Source: an uncultured Lachnospiraceae bacterium
GTDB lineage: Bacteria > Bacillota > Clostridia > Lachnospirales > Lachnospiraceae
Assembly: GCA_946566415.1 (NCBI GenBank)
Contig: CAMNWW010000014.1
Coordinates: 1 to 17,610 of the forward strand
Length of the DNA: 17,610 bases
Direction of reading: 5' to 3'
Of this stretch, positions 6,212-12,430 are shown in pieces (position 1 is the first letter of the stretch; every line of letters begins with the position of its first letter). Made by a program: the position numbers and the translations under genes. Below the pieces are notes generated by a model, which was not told the origin of the DNA, made no database searches, and was given only the letters and a program-made list of their open reading frames with translations.

Positions 6212-7219
6212 ATGAGGGGGCATGATAGAATATGGGTTGTTTTTTTATTACTTGTAGACGCGGGCTTTTGTTTCGCGTTATGGCTTATGGATAATAAAGC
6301 GTTCCTTGCACTATCAGGGAGCGCTGTTCTTGCGTCCGCCTGCTTTTTTACGGCGTTTCTTATGATTATTAGAGGGAGAGAAAAGAAAATGCAGGAGGCG
6401 TTTCTTAACTTTCTCGAAGATCCGGTTCCATTACACGAGGAACAACTGCTCCTAATGATGGATAAGAGGGAACAGGAATGTATGCGTCTTCTGGGAGGAC
6501 GCCTCAGAGAGCAGGAGGAGAAAAACCATGACCAGGAGATCAGCCGGAGGGATCAGGAGGAGTACGTGGAAGCGTGGGCGCATGAGATAAAAAACGCTGT
6601 CTCTCTAATGAATATGCTGCTTGGAAACAGGAGAGGGGAAATGTCGGAGACAGTATATAAGAAGATGGACTATGCCCGCAGCCAGATACAGGGTTATGTA
6701 GAACAGATGCTGTGCTATGGACGGCTTAAGGCAGAACACAAGGACTATATATTTGAGCGGATTTCTCTGGAAGAGTGCTGCGGCGAAGTGCTGGAGGAAT
6801 ACCAAAGCCTTCTGGAGGAAAAAGGATTTGAAACGGAGCTTGCGGTGGACTTTGTGGTCGTCTCAGACCGTAAGGGACTTTCCTTCATACTGGGGCAGGC
6901 AGTGAGCAATGCTCTAAAGTATGCAAGAAAGGATGCACGCCCATTTCTTAGAATTTATGCCAGAGAGGAGGAATGCGGCGTATGCCTTGTCGTCCAGGAT
7001 CATGGCATTGGGGTGAAAAAACACGACCTGCCCTTTATATTTGACAAGGGGTTCGTAGGAGATACGGAGGAAAACCGGAAGAGGGCCACCGGGATGGGGC
7101 TGTATCTGGCCAGGCAGACCGCGCAGGATATGCGGATTCAGATAGAGGCCAGGTCTAAGTACGGGGAAGGATTCGAGTTTATCCTGCATTTCCCGGAGAT
7201 AGACAGCAGGAAAAGGTGA
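6212..7219 (+). CDS. BceS-like histidine kinase (second), H-box lacks the usual proline
   Basis: This is a 335-residue kinase, starting 1 bp after the regulator stop behind GGAGGG. Two membrane helices (about 7-25 and 32-53) flank a short loop, and no sensor domain follows, as in BceS. The H-box is WAHEIKNAV with phospho-acceptor His124. The residues after the Lys are Asn-Ala-Val where family members normally have Thr/Ala-Pro-Ile, so the conserved proline is absent. The proline commonly helps phosphatase activity and helix bending, so phosphatase behaviour may differ. The N-box (AVSNALKYA), G1 (DHGIGV) and G2 (TGMGLYLA) are intact, so ATP binding should be normal. It is the last gene of the transporter operon; the pseudogene field begins about 17 bp past its stop. 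Confidence 0.93.
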   Translation: MRGHDRIWVVFLLLVDAGFCFALWLMDNKAFLALSGSAVLASACFFTAFLMIIRGREKKMQEAFLNFLEDPVPLHEEQLLLMMDKREQECMRLLGGRLREQEEKNHDQEISRRDQEEYVEAWAHEIKNAVSLMNMLLGNRRGEMSETVYKKMDYARSQIQGYVEQMLCYGRLKAEHKDYIFERISLEECCGEVLEEYQSLLEEKGFETELAVDFVVVSDRKGLSFILGQAVSNALKYARKDARPFLRIYAREEECGVCLVVQDHGIGVKKHDLPFIFDKGFVGDTEENRKRATGMGLYLARQTAQDMRIQIEARSKYGEGFEFILHFPEIDSRKR

Positions 7220-7235
7220 ACGGTATAGACTTTTT

Positions 7236-7307
7236 TGGGCAAAGGATCTGGAAGAGGCTTATGAACTGAATCAGAAGAAAGGGAACCAGATTATAGGCGG
7301 GATTATC
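7236..7307 (+). pseudogene. Remnant of a molybdenum hydroxylase FAD-binding subunit (N-terminal scrap)
   Basis: About 23 codons read WAKDLEEAYELNQKKG followed by NQIIGG. This resembles the very N-terminus of xanthine dehydrogenase FAD subunits, where a 'SLEEAYEL...GGTWL' segment precedes the first FAD-binding glycines. The frame has no start codon and closes at 7317-7319, and everything after the first glycine pair is gone. A full subunit is around 270-300 residues, so over 90% is missing. The identification rests on a short stretch recognised by eye, but the two remnants that follow belong to the same enzyme system, which strengthens it. Confidence 0.6.
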
Positions 7308-7402
7308 AGGCGAAGATGATCTTTTCCCGTAGGGAGGCGCGCCGTTTTGCCTACGACGTGGTCTACACCAATGTGATGGCGGCGGGCGCATACCGGGGAT
7401 AT
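7304..7402 (+). pseudogene. Remnant of a xanthine dehydrogenase-type molybdopterin-binding subunit
   Basis: In a frame different from the preceding remnant, the segment RFAYDVVYTN followed by VMAAGAYRGY is visible. The 'YTN...AGAYRGYG' pattern is a hallmark of the molybdopterin-binding subunit of xanthine dehydrogenase/aldehyde oxidase enzymes, close to the cofactor. The match stops exactly after RGY, where the next residues should be glycine and the Pro-Gln or Thr-Gln pair; the reading then becomes unrelated. Only about 30 of the roughly 750 residues expected remain. It is flanked on both sides by pieces of partner genes, so the DNA was joined by deletions. Confidence 0.7.
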
Positions 7403-7407
7403 TTCCA

Positions 7408-7737
7408 TTGCATGCGGTGTTTTCCCCGGACAGCGCGAAGGGTGCGTCATGGACGATACGGGCCAGGATTGAAGCGGCGGGGAAAACAAAGGCCTGCGTC
7501 TGTTTCGGGGGTGAGCCGGGAAACCCGGTATGGTTTTCACGGGAGTATTTCCCTGAGCTCATGAGGCTCCAAGGGGACCGGGGAGGAAGACGTATCTTGC
7601 GCGACCATATGGAGGAAGCCGCGTGGTTTCAGGCGGCAGAGGCCCGGGAACTGGCAGATGTGGATACGATGCCGCAGGAAGGGGCAGGAGAAGGTTTATC
7701 TGGAGGAAAAACGGTTTGCAATCAGAAGGAAAAGTAG
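7408..7737 (+). pseudogene. Remnant of a MocA-type molybdenum cofactor cytidylyltransferase
   Basis: MocA-type enzymes attach CMP to molybdopterin for hydroxylases such as xanthine dehydrogenase. Here the readable piece starts HAVFSPDSAKGASWTIR, then jumps within about five residues to ACVCFGGEPGNPVWF, continues through FPEL and GDRGGRRIL, and ends ARELADVDT. In intact relatives the S-x-R segment and the 'GNP.WFS..YFPEL..L.GDRG' segment are separated by about 45 residues that include the metal-binding Asp region. The catalytic centre is therefore deleted, along with the whole N-terminal nucleotide-binding loop. About 109 of roughly 200 codons are left, in frame and closed at 7737, with no start codon of its own. 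It is non-functional. Confidence 0.75.
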
Positions 7738-7773
7738 TACAATATCTTTATCACAAAGGCGGAGGCGCAAAAC

Positions 7774-7984
7774 ATGCAGAAATTAAAGGAGAGAATACAA
7801 AAGGATGGAAAGGTCAAAGAAGGTCTCTGATTCCGGCGCAAAGCTTGTGGGAGCCGGAGTGGTGATCGAAAAAGGATTCCAGCTCGGCGGGGATACGATC
7901 CGCCAAAAAGGAATCCATCTCGAATCACTTGCGATCGTGGAAAGCATGGACGAGAAGACAGGAGAGGTTGTATTCCGGGAGTAA
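7774..7984 (+). pseudogene. xpt: Xanthine phosphoribosyltransferase with internal deletion and frameshift
   Basis: Xpt salvages xanthine to XMP with PRPP. The ATG at 7774 opens MQKLKERIQKDGKVKEG, the normal N-terminus of Xpt, but the frame ends at TGA (about 7828-7830). In another frame the C-terminus resumes at once: DSGAKLVGAGVVIEKGF, then LGGDTIRQKGIHLESLAI, ending at the TAA at 7982-7984. The two ends join near 7820-7832. Roughly 110-120 central residues are missing, including the region expected to hold the PRPP-binding motif, and the joint is out of frame. The original start context and stop remain, so this is a single internal deletion. An 8-bp AGACAGGA/TCCTGTCT pair (7956-7963 and 7989-7996) could be a leftover weak terminator. 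Confidence 0.85.
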
Positions 7985-8010
7985 GCCGTCCTGTCTGTCT
8001 TCCTTTGTCC

Positions 8011-9357
8011 TTAGCGTTCGAGTCCATGAACCCAGTCGGTCTTCTTATAATAGATAAGGAAGATCAAGGAGCTTAAGGCCCATGTCAGAGGGTATGCCCA
8101 GAATACGACGTTGATGCCCGGAATAAATCGGGTTATGACAGAAATATAACTTACCCGGACGACGCACCAGATTGCGATCATGACGAACATAGGTACAATA
8201 GCTTTCCCCGCCCCGCGGAAGATTCCCGCCATACAGTGCGAGAGGGCAAGGAGGAAGTAGAAGGGGGTAACGATCCTGGCCTGGGTCACCCCGTAGGCAA
8301 CAACCTCCGGCGTACTGTTAAAAGCAGAAATAAATACCGGAGAGATAAAATAGAGGCATACTCCGGTCAGTTCGGCGGCGCTTAAAGAACAGATAATGCC
8401 GAAAACGGCTCCTTTTTTGGCGCGGTCGTACTTTTTAGCCCCCAGATTCTGGCTGATGAAAGTCGTCAGCGCCATGGAAAAGCACATGACGGGCAGAAAA
8501 GCGAAGCCTTCCGCCTTGCCGTAGGAGCCGCAGCCGGCGACGGCCATTTCCCCGAATTTGTTAATGTTCGACTGTACGACCACATTCGCCAATGAAATGA
8601 TCGAGTTCTGGATGCCGGCGGGAAGTCCGTTCGTGATCACCTGTCGGAGCATGTCGCGGTCCAGCCGGATATCCTGCGGAGAAAGCCGGATGTCTTCCGG
8701 GGATTTCATGAGCTGTCTAAGGCATAAAAAGGCGCTGAGAAGCTGGGAGACAATGGTAGCGAACGCCGCCGCGCCGACCCCGAAATGGAATACTGCGATC
8801 AAAAGCAGATCTAAGGCGATATTGACGACAGAAGAAATAATAAGATAGATTAAGGGATGGCGGCTGTCCCCAACTGACCGCAGGATCCCTACAAAAAAGT
8901 TATACATTACAAAACCGACAGACCCGCAGAAATAGATCCGGAAATATGTAATCGAGTTCGGAAGCACCTCGGGCGGCGTGCCCATCAGCACAAGTATCTG
9001 CGGAGCGGCGGCAAGGCCTAAAAATGTCAGGACAACGCTGCAGATAAGCCCGAAAGCGGTAGCCGTGTGGATCGCTTTCTGTAAATTTGGAATGTCCCGC
9101 GCGCCGAAATATTTGCCGATCACGACCCCGGCGCCGATGGAAATCCCATTAAAAAGTCCGACCATCAAAAAGATCAGATTGCCGGAGGAGCTTACAGCCG
9201 CAAGGGCGGCGCTTCCTATGAAGTTCCCTACGATCAGGGAGTCCGCGGTGTTGTAAAGCTGCTGAAATAGATGGCCCCAAAAAATGGGAAGCGTAAATGC
9301 AATAAGCCGCCTCCCGATGCTTCCTTCAGTCAGAAGCAAAGTAGATGATTTTGACAT
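8011..9357 (-). CDS. MATE family multidrug/toxin exporter
   Basis: This is a 448-residue membrane protein of the MATE (multi antimicrobial extrusion) family, which pumps cationic drugs or metabolites out using Na+ or H+ gradients. The N-terminus carries family signatures: FTLPIFWGHLFQQLYNTADS, then VGNFIGSAALAAVSS and IGAGVVIGKYFGARD. The second half repeats the pattern (ISQNLGAKKYDRAKKG), as expected for two six-helix bundles. Length is typical. A GGGGGA ribosome binding site precedes the start on the minus strand. It is divergent from deoC across 95 bp and runs convergently into the xpt remnant. Substrate cannot be told; it is not in an operon. Confidence 0.93.
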   Translation of the reverse strand: MSKSSTLLLTEGSIGRRLIAFTLPIFWGHLFQQLYNTADSLIVGNFIGSAALAAVSSSGNLIFLMVGLFNGISIGAGVVIGKYFGARDIPNLQKAIHTATAFGLICSVVLTFLGLAAAPQILVLMGTPPEVLPNSITYFRIYFCGSVGFVMYNFFVGILRSVGDSRHPLIYLIISSVVNIALDLLLIAVFHFGVGAAAFATIVSQLLSAFLCLRQLMKSPEDIRLSPQDIRLDRDMLRQVITNGLPAGIQNSIISLANVVVQSNINKFGEMAVAGCGSYGKAEGFAFLPVMCFSMALTTFISQNLGAKKYDRAKKGAVFGIICSLSAAELTGVCLYFISPVFISAFNSTPEVVAYGVTQARIVTPFYFLLALSHCMAGIFRGAGKAIVPMFVMIAIWCVVRVSYISVITRFIPGINVVFWAYPLTWALSSLIFLIYYKKTDWVHGLER

Positions 9358-9378
9358 ACCTTAATTCCCCCAAATCTT

Positions 9379-9434
9379 TTGTCATACTTTACAGCATATA
9401 GTAATCAGTATATCGCTTTTCAAAAGAAAATCAA
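9379..9434. promoter_or_regulatory. Overlapping divergent promoters with a palindromic site (MATE / deoC)
   Basis: For deoC, TTGTCA (9379-9384) is followed after 17 bp by TAATCA (9402-9407). For the MATE gene, on the minus strand, TTGATT (9429-9434) is followed after 16 bp by TATACT (9407-9412). A 16-bp near-palindrome, TATAGTAATCAGTATA (9397-9412), lies across both -10 boxes and resembles the one at 16956-16971. The promoters are moderate matches, so this is tentative. Confidence 0.45.
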
Positions 9435-9452
9435 GCGTAAGGAGAAAATGTT

Positions 9453-10115
9453 ATGGAGAAACAGGAAATATTGAAACATGTAGACCATACGCTGCTATCC
9501 CAGACAGCAGTGTGGGAAGAAATCCGTCAGATTCTGGACGACGGCATGAAATACAGCGCAGCGTCGGCCTGCATTCCCGCCTCTTATGTGAAGCAGGCGG
9601 CAAAATACGTGCAGGGCAGGCTTCCCATCTGTACGGTCATAGGCTTTCCAAACGGTTATACCACGACTGCGTCGAAGGTCTTTGAGGCAAAGGACGCCGT
9701 TATAAACGGTGCGGACGAGATCGATATGGTTATTAATATCGGATATCTGAAAGACAAGAGATATATTGAAGTAAGAGACGAGATCCTGCGGGTCCGGGAG
9801 GCATGCAGGGGGAAAATCCTCAAGGTAATCATTGAAACCTGCCTGTTAAGTGAGGACGAGAAGATTCGCATGTGTAAGATTGTGGCAGACGCGGAGGCAG
9901 ATTATATCAAGACTTCAACCGGGTTTGCCGCTTCGGGGGCTACGTTTGCGGATGTAGAGCTGATGAAGAAATATGTGGGTGACGAGGTAAAGATTAAAGC
10001 GGCCGGAGGTATCGCCTCCTTTGACGATGCAGAAAGATTTCTAAAGCTCGGCGCGGACAGGCTTGGAACCAGCCGCCTGGTTAAACTGATGAAGAGTTTG
10101 GAAACAGGGGCGTAA
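9453..10115 (+). CDS. deoC: Deoxyribose-phosphate aldolase
   Basis: This 220-residue class I aldolase cleaves 2-deoxyribose-5-phosphate to glyceraldehyde-3-phosphate and acetaldehyde in deoxynucleoside catabolism. The Schiff-base Lys153 lies in YIKTSTGFA, the proton-relay Lys182 in KIKAAGGI and Asp91 in ADEIDMVINIG, all matching the family. DHTLL is near the N-terminus, and length is standard. An AAGGAG ribosome binding site at 9439-9444 sets the start. No deoA, deoD or deoB gene is adjacent. Instead an alkyltransferase-like gene follows 3 bp later, so the two are co-transcribed. Confidence 0.97.
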   Translation: MEKQEILKHVDHTLLSQTAVWEEIRQILDDGMKYSAASACIPASYVKQAAKYVQGRLPICTVIGFPNGYTTTASKVFEAKDAVINGADEIDMVINIGYLKDKRYIEVRDEILRVREACRGKILKVIIETCLLSEDEKIRMCKIVADAEADYIKTSTGFAASGATFADVELMKKYVGDEVKIKAAGGIASFDDAERFLKLGADRLGTSRLVKLMKSLETGA

Positions 10116-10118
10116 AAG

Positions 10119-10484
10119 ATGGACTTTTATAAACGCATGGAAGTGGTCTGTGCGCAGATTCCCTATGGGAAAGCGGCGACGTACGGGCAGATCGCCCTTC
10201 TCTGCGGGAAACCGAAGAACGCGCGCCAGGTAGGATATGCTTTAAACCGCGGTCTGGCAGGAGAAGGAGTTCCCGCCCACCGCATTGTAAATGCATCAGG
10301 CATCTTAAGCGGCGCACAGTCGTTTGAAATGCCGGAACTCCAGAAAATGCTTTTAGAAAAAGAGGGCGTAAAGGTGTGTAAAACGGAGAAGGGCTGGCGG
10401 GTAGACCTAAAACGCGACGGCTGGAAAAACACGATGGAGGACGCAAGGCTGTTCAGGGAAAAATTCCGGGAACTGAGGATATAG
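10119..10484 (+). CDS. Alkyltransferase-like (ATL/MGMT-family) DNA-binding protein, active Cys replaced by Ala
   Basis: This 121-residue protein has the DNA-binding fold of O6-alkylguanine-DNA alkyltransferases. Family features visible are PYGKAATYGQIA (with Tyr22), ARQVGYAL (Arg36, the residue that enters the helix when the base is flipped) and the active-site loop, which here reads VPAHRIV. The acceptor Cys of the PCHR motif is Ala53, so it cannot remove alkyl groups by transfer. Such ATL proteins bind O6-alkylguanine and hand the lesion to nucleotide excision repair. The C-terminal tail after about residue 75 is longer than in minimal ATLs. It starts 3 bp after deoC, so its expression follows deoC; a functional link is unclear. 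Confidence 0.9.
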   Translation: MDFYKRMEVVCAQIPYGKAATYGQIALLCGKPKNARQVGYALNRGLAGEGVPAHRIVNASGILSGAQSFEMPELQKMLLEKEGVKVCKTEKGWRVDLKRDGWKNTMEDARLFREKFRELRI

Positions 10485-10497
10485 AGCGGAATATAGG

Positions 10498-10526
10498 TTG
10501 AAATATCGGCGGGCTTTTCGTATTAT
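10498..10526 (+). promoter_or_regulatory. Probable purC promoter
   Basis: TTGAAA (10498-10503), a 17-bp spacer and TATTAT (10521-10526) sit just after the ATL gene. The transcript would have a leader of about 115 nt before purC. The leader has a long-range pairing of CAGC and TGTGC (10546-10555) with GCACA and GCTG (10596-10608). I see no match to a purine or PreQ1 riboswitch core. Confidence 0.6.
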
Positions 10527-10648
10527 TATACTGTAAAGATGATTTCAGCCTGTGCGGCGGCGGAGCGAAAGAGCGAAGAAGAAGCGTGCAGTTTAGCACA
10601 TGGAGCTGGATAAAAGAAAACTAACACAATTTGGAAAGGCGAAGTGAC

Positions 10649-11524
10649 ATGAGTATGAAAGAGATGAAACCTGTAAAAGAAGGCAAGGTACGTGAGATTT
10701 ATGATAACGGCGACAGCCTGATCATGGTTGCGACAGATCGTATCAGTTGTTTTGACGTGATTTTAAAAAACGATGTAACAAAAAAAGGGACTGTGCTTAC
10801 GCAGATGTCCCGGTTTTGGTTCGATATGACAAATGACATCATCCCAAACCATATGGTATCCGTTGATGTGAACGATATGCCGGAATTTTTCCGTCAGCCG
10901 CAGTTTGACGGAAATAGTATGCTGTGTAAAAAGCTGAATATGCTCCCGATCGAGTGTATCGTCAGGGGTTATATTACCGGGAGCGGCTGGGCGAGTTATC
11001 AAAAAGACGGGACAGTCTGCGGGATACGACTTCCAGAAGGGCTTAAGGAGTCCGACAAGCTTCCGGAGCCTATCTATACCCCTTCTACCAAGGCCGAGAT
11101 CGGGGATCATGATGAAAATATTTCTTATGAACAAAGTGTGGAGTATCTGGAAAAACGTTTCCCGGGAAAGGGCGAGGAGTACGCTTCCCGTCTGCGCGAT
11201 TATACGCTTGCACTGTATAAAAAGTGCGCGGATTATGCGCTTAAGAAGGGAATCATCATCGCGGATACCAAGTTTGAATTTGGGCTGGACGACGAGGGAA
11301 ATATTGTTCTTGGCGACGAGATGCTTACACCGGACAGTTCTCGTTTCTGGCCGGCGGACGGATATGAGCCGGGACATGGACAGCCGTCCTTTGACAAGCA
11401 GTTTGCGCGCGACTGGCTGAAGGCGAACCCTGATAACGACTGGACGCTGCCGGAGGATATCGTAGAAAAAACGATCGATAAATATTTGCAGGGGTATGAA
11501 CTGCTGACCGGAAGTAAGCTGTAA
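10649..11524 (+). CDS. purC: Phosphoribosylaminoimidazole-succinocarboxamide synthase (SAICAR synthetase)
   Basis: PurC joins CAIR and aspartate using ATP to make SAICAR, a late step of de novo IMP synthesis. Visible family motifs are KEGKVREIYD (ATP site), TDRISCFD, RGYITGSGW, the signature IADTKFEFGLD near residue 210, and LGDEMLTPDSSRFW. The length of 291 residues fits the longer PurC class. The frame opens earlier at a TTG (10631), but that lies inside the GGAAAGG ribosome binding site (10633-10639). The ATG at 10649, 9 bp after it, is the better start. The gene stands alone, away from other pur genes, with its own promoter and terminator. Confidence 0.96.
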   Translation: MSMKEMKPVKEGKVREIYDNGDSLIMVATDRISCFDVILKNDVTKKGTVLTQMSRFWFDMTNDIIPNHMVSVDVNDMPEFFRQPQFDGNSMLCKKLNMLPIECIVRGYITGSGWASYQKDGTVCGIRLPEGLKESDKLPEPIYTPSTKAEIGDHDENISYEQSVEYLEKRFPGKGEEYASRLRDYTLALYKKCADYALKKGIIIADTKFEFGLDDEGNIVLGDEMLTPDSSRFWPADGYEPGHGQPSFDKQFARDWLKANPDNDWTLPEDIVEKTIDKYLQGYELLTGSKL

Positions 11525-11540
11525 AGTTTTAAAGCAATAG

Positions 11541-11582
11541 AAAAAGGAAACCTCGTTATTTTGCTTACAAGGTTTCCTTTTT
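11541..11582. terminator. Strong bidirectional terminator between purC and tRNA-Leu
   Basis: A 13-bp perfect stem pairs AAAAAGGAAACCT (11541-11553) with its complement at 11570-11582 around a 16-nt loop. The stem has T runs at its 3' side on both strands, so it can end purC from the left and the tRNA transcript from the right. Confidence 0.92.
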
Positions 11583-11587
11583 ATTAA

Positions 11588-11670
11588 TGCGGAAGATGGG
11601 ACTTGAACCCACACGCCCTTGCGAGCACTAGAACCTGAATCTAGCTCGTCTGCCATTCCGACACTTCCGC
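11588..11670 (-). tRNA. tRNA-Leu (anticodon CAG)
   Basis: Read on the minus strand, a 7-bp acceptor stem (GCGGAAG with CTTCCGC) is followed by discriminator A, so the RNA is 83 nt. The anticodon stem CTAGA/TCTAG encloses the loop TTCAGGT, giving anticodon CAG (codon CUG). A long variable arm (TGCTCGCAAGGGCG) marks a class II tRNA. The T-arm contains GGGTTCAAGTCCC. The 3' CCA is not encoded: TTA follows, so CCA must be added after transcription. Confidence 0.95.
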
Positions 11671-11683
11671 ATCAACGACTTAT

Positions 11684-11712
11684 ATATTACCACATCATTA
11701 AAAAATATGCAA
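11684..11712 (-). promoter_or_regulatory. tRNA-Leu promoter
   Basis: On the minus strand TTGCAT (11707-11712) is followed after 17 bp by TAATAT (11684-11689), about 14 bp upstream of the mature tRNA 5' end. Spacing is ideal and it faces the tRNA. Confidence 0.7.
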
Positions 11713-11747
11713 TAGCTATTTTGAGTTTTTTGTTACGATCCATACCG

Positions 11748-11777
11748 GACCTGCGGGCGCAGGACTGTGAATAGTAA
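11748..11777. repeat. GC-rich hairpin plus 13-bp repeat copy B
   Basis: CCTGCG (11750-11755) and CGCAGG (11758-11763) form a tight stem with a 2-nt loop, directly followed by CTGTGAATAGTAA (11765-11777), the same 13-mer as at 24-36. It lies in the non-coding stretch between the tRNA and the next gene. Its function is unknown. Confidence 0.4.
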
Positions 11778-11858
11778 TATTTTTTTAAAGTAATAACGTA
11801 TCAGTTCAGCCATACAGACCGATAGCAAACTAAATGTCTTTATTAAAATGAAGGGATA

Positions 11859-11867
11859 TGCTACAAT
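11859..11867 (+). promoter_or_regulatory. Extended -10 promoter of the PNPOx-like gene
   Basis: TGC directly before TACAAT (11862-11867) gives an extended -10. The -35 position (about 11839-11844, TTTATT) is weak, which extended -10 promoters tolerate. It lies 44 bp before the start codon, behind which GAGGAGGAAGG serves as ribosome binding site. Confidence 0.5.
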
Positions 11868-11910
11868 AAAAGTGTTTCATAAAAAGCCGTATTTATGAGG
11901 AGGAAGGAAG

Positions 11911-12399
11911 ATGAAATTTACGTTAGATAAGGATATCACTTATGAGCAGGCTGTGGAGCGTATGTTCGAGATACTTGGCAACAGCCAGATTATGGCGCTT
12001 GCATCAAGCCTGAACGACCATGTTACTGTTAGGAATATGAGCTGTCTGTTTTACGATGAGAAGATATATTTTAAGACGGATAAGAATTTCCGCAAGACAA
12101 AGCAGCTTTTTGCAAATCCTAACGTGGCGCTTTGCTGGAGCGGCGTGCAGGTAGAGGGAACTGTGGCGGACAAGGGTCTGGTCGCGGAGGAGCCGGGGTT
12201 AAGATTCGCAAAAGGTTATGAAAAATACCTGTCTCACAGCTACAATAAATATAGTCATAAAGAGACGGAGATCTTGATCGAGGTGACTCCGGTTTTTGTG
12301 GAAATATGGGATACCAGCGACGACGGATATGCGTTCCAGTTGTTTATTGATTTTAAAAATAAGACCGTAGAGGTCAAGCCGTACGACACAAAGCAGTGA
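11911..12399 (+). CDS. Pyridoxamine 5'-phosphate oxidase family (FMN split-barrel) protein
   Basis: This 162-residue soluble protein has the FMN-binding split-barrel fold. Typical features are an N-terminal helix, the strand NSQIMALASSLNDHVTVRNM (barrel entry with the polar patch that contacts FMN phosphate), YFKTDKNFRKTKQLFANPNV (the 'TD...K...NPNV' block of this family) and VQVEGTV. Such proteins bind FMN, F420 or heme. The subgroup without the PNPOx C-terminal domain usually has unassigned reductase or flavin-storage roles, so it should not be called PdxH. It has its own extended -10 promoter. The FtsA-like gene begins 31 bp downstream with no terminator between, so the two may be co-transcribed. 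Confidence 0.85.
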   Translation: MKFTLDKDITYEQAVERMFEILGNSQIMALASSLNDHVTVRNMSCLFYDEKIYFKTDKNFRKTKQLFANPNVALCWSGVQVEGTVADKGLVAEEPGLRFAKGYEKYLSHSYNKYSHKETEILIEVTPVFVEIWDTSDDGYAFQLFIDFKNKTVEVKPYDTKQ

Positions 12400-12430
12400 A
12401 TTCCGGCGGGAAAGGGGGTAAGGTAAAAGC

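Noticed and set aside
7179..7562. Minus-strand frames of 127 and 89 codons over the pseudogene field
   Set aside because: Pro/Ser/Arg-rich reverse readings of the molybdenum-hydroxylase remnants, with no family resemblance.
10527..10630. A purine riboswitch before purC
   Set aside because: None of the conserved core elements of purine-sensing riboswitches could be located by eye in the leader.
10763..11656. A 297-codon minus-strand open frame opposite purC that runs across the tRNA
   Set aside because: Its first residues are a translation of the tRNA-Leu itself and the rest is antisense to a clear purC; no ribosome binding site.
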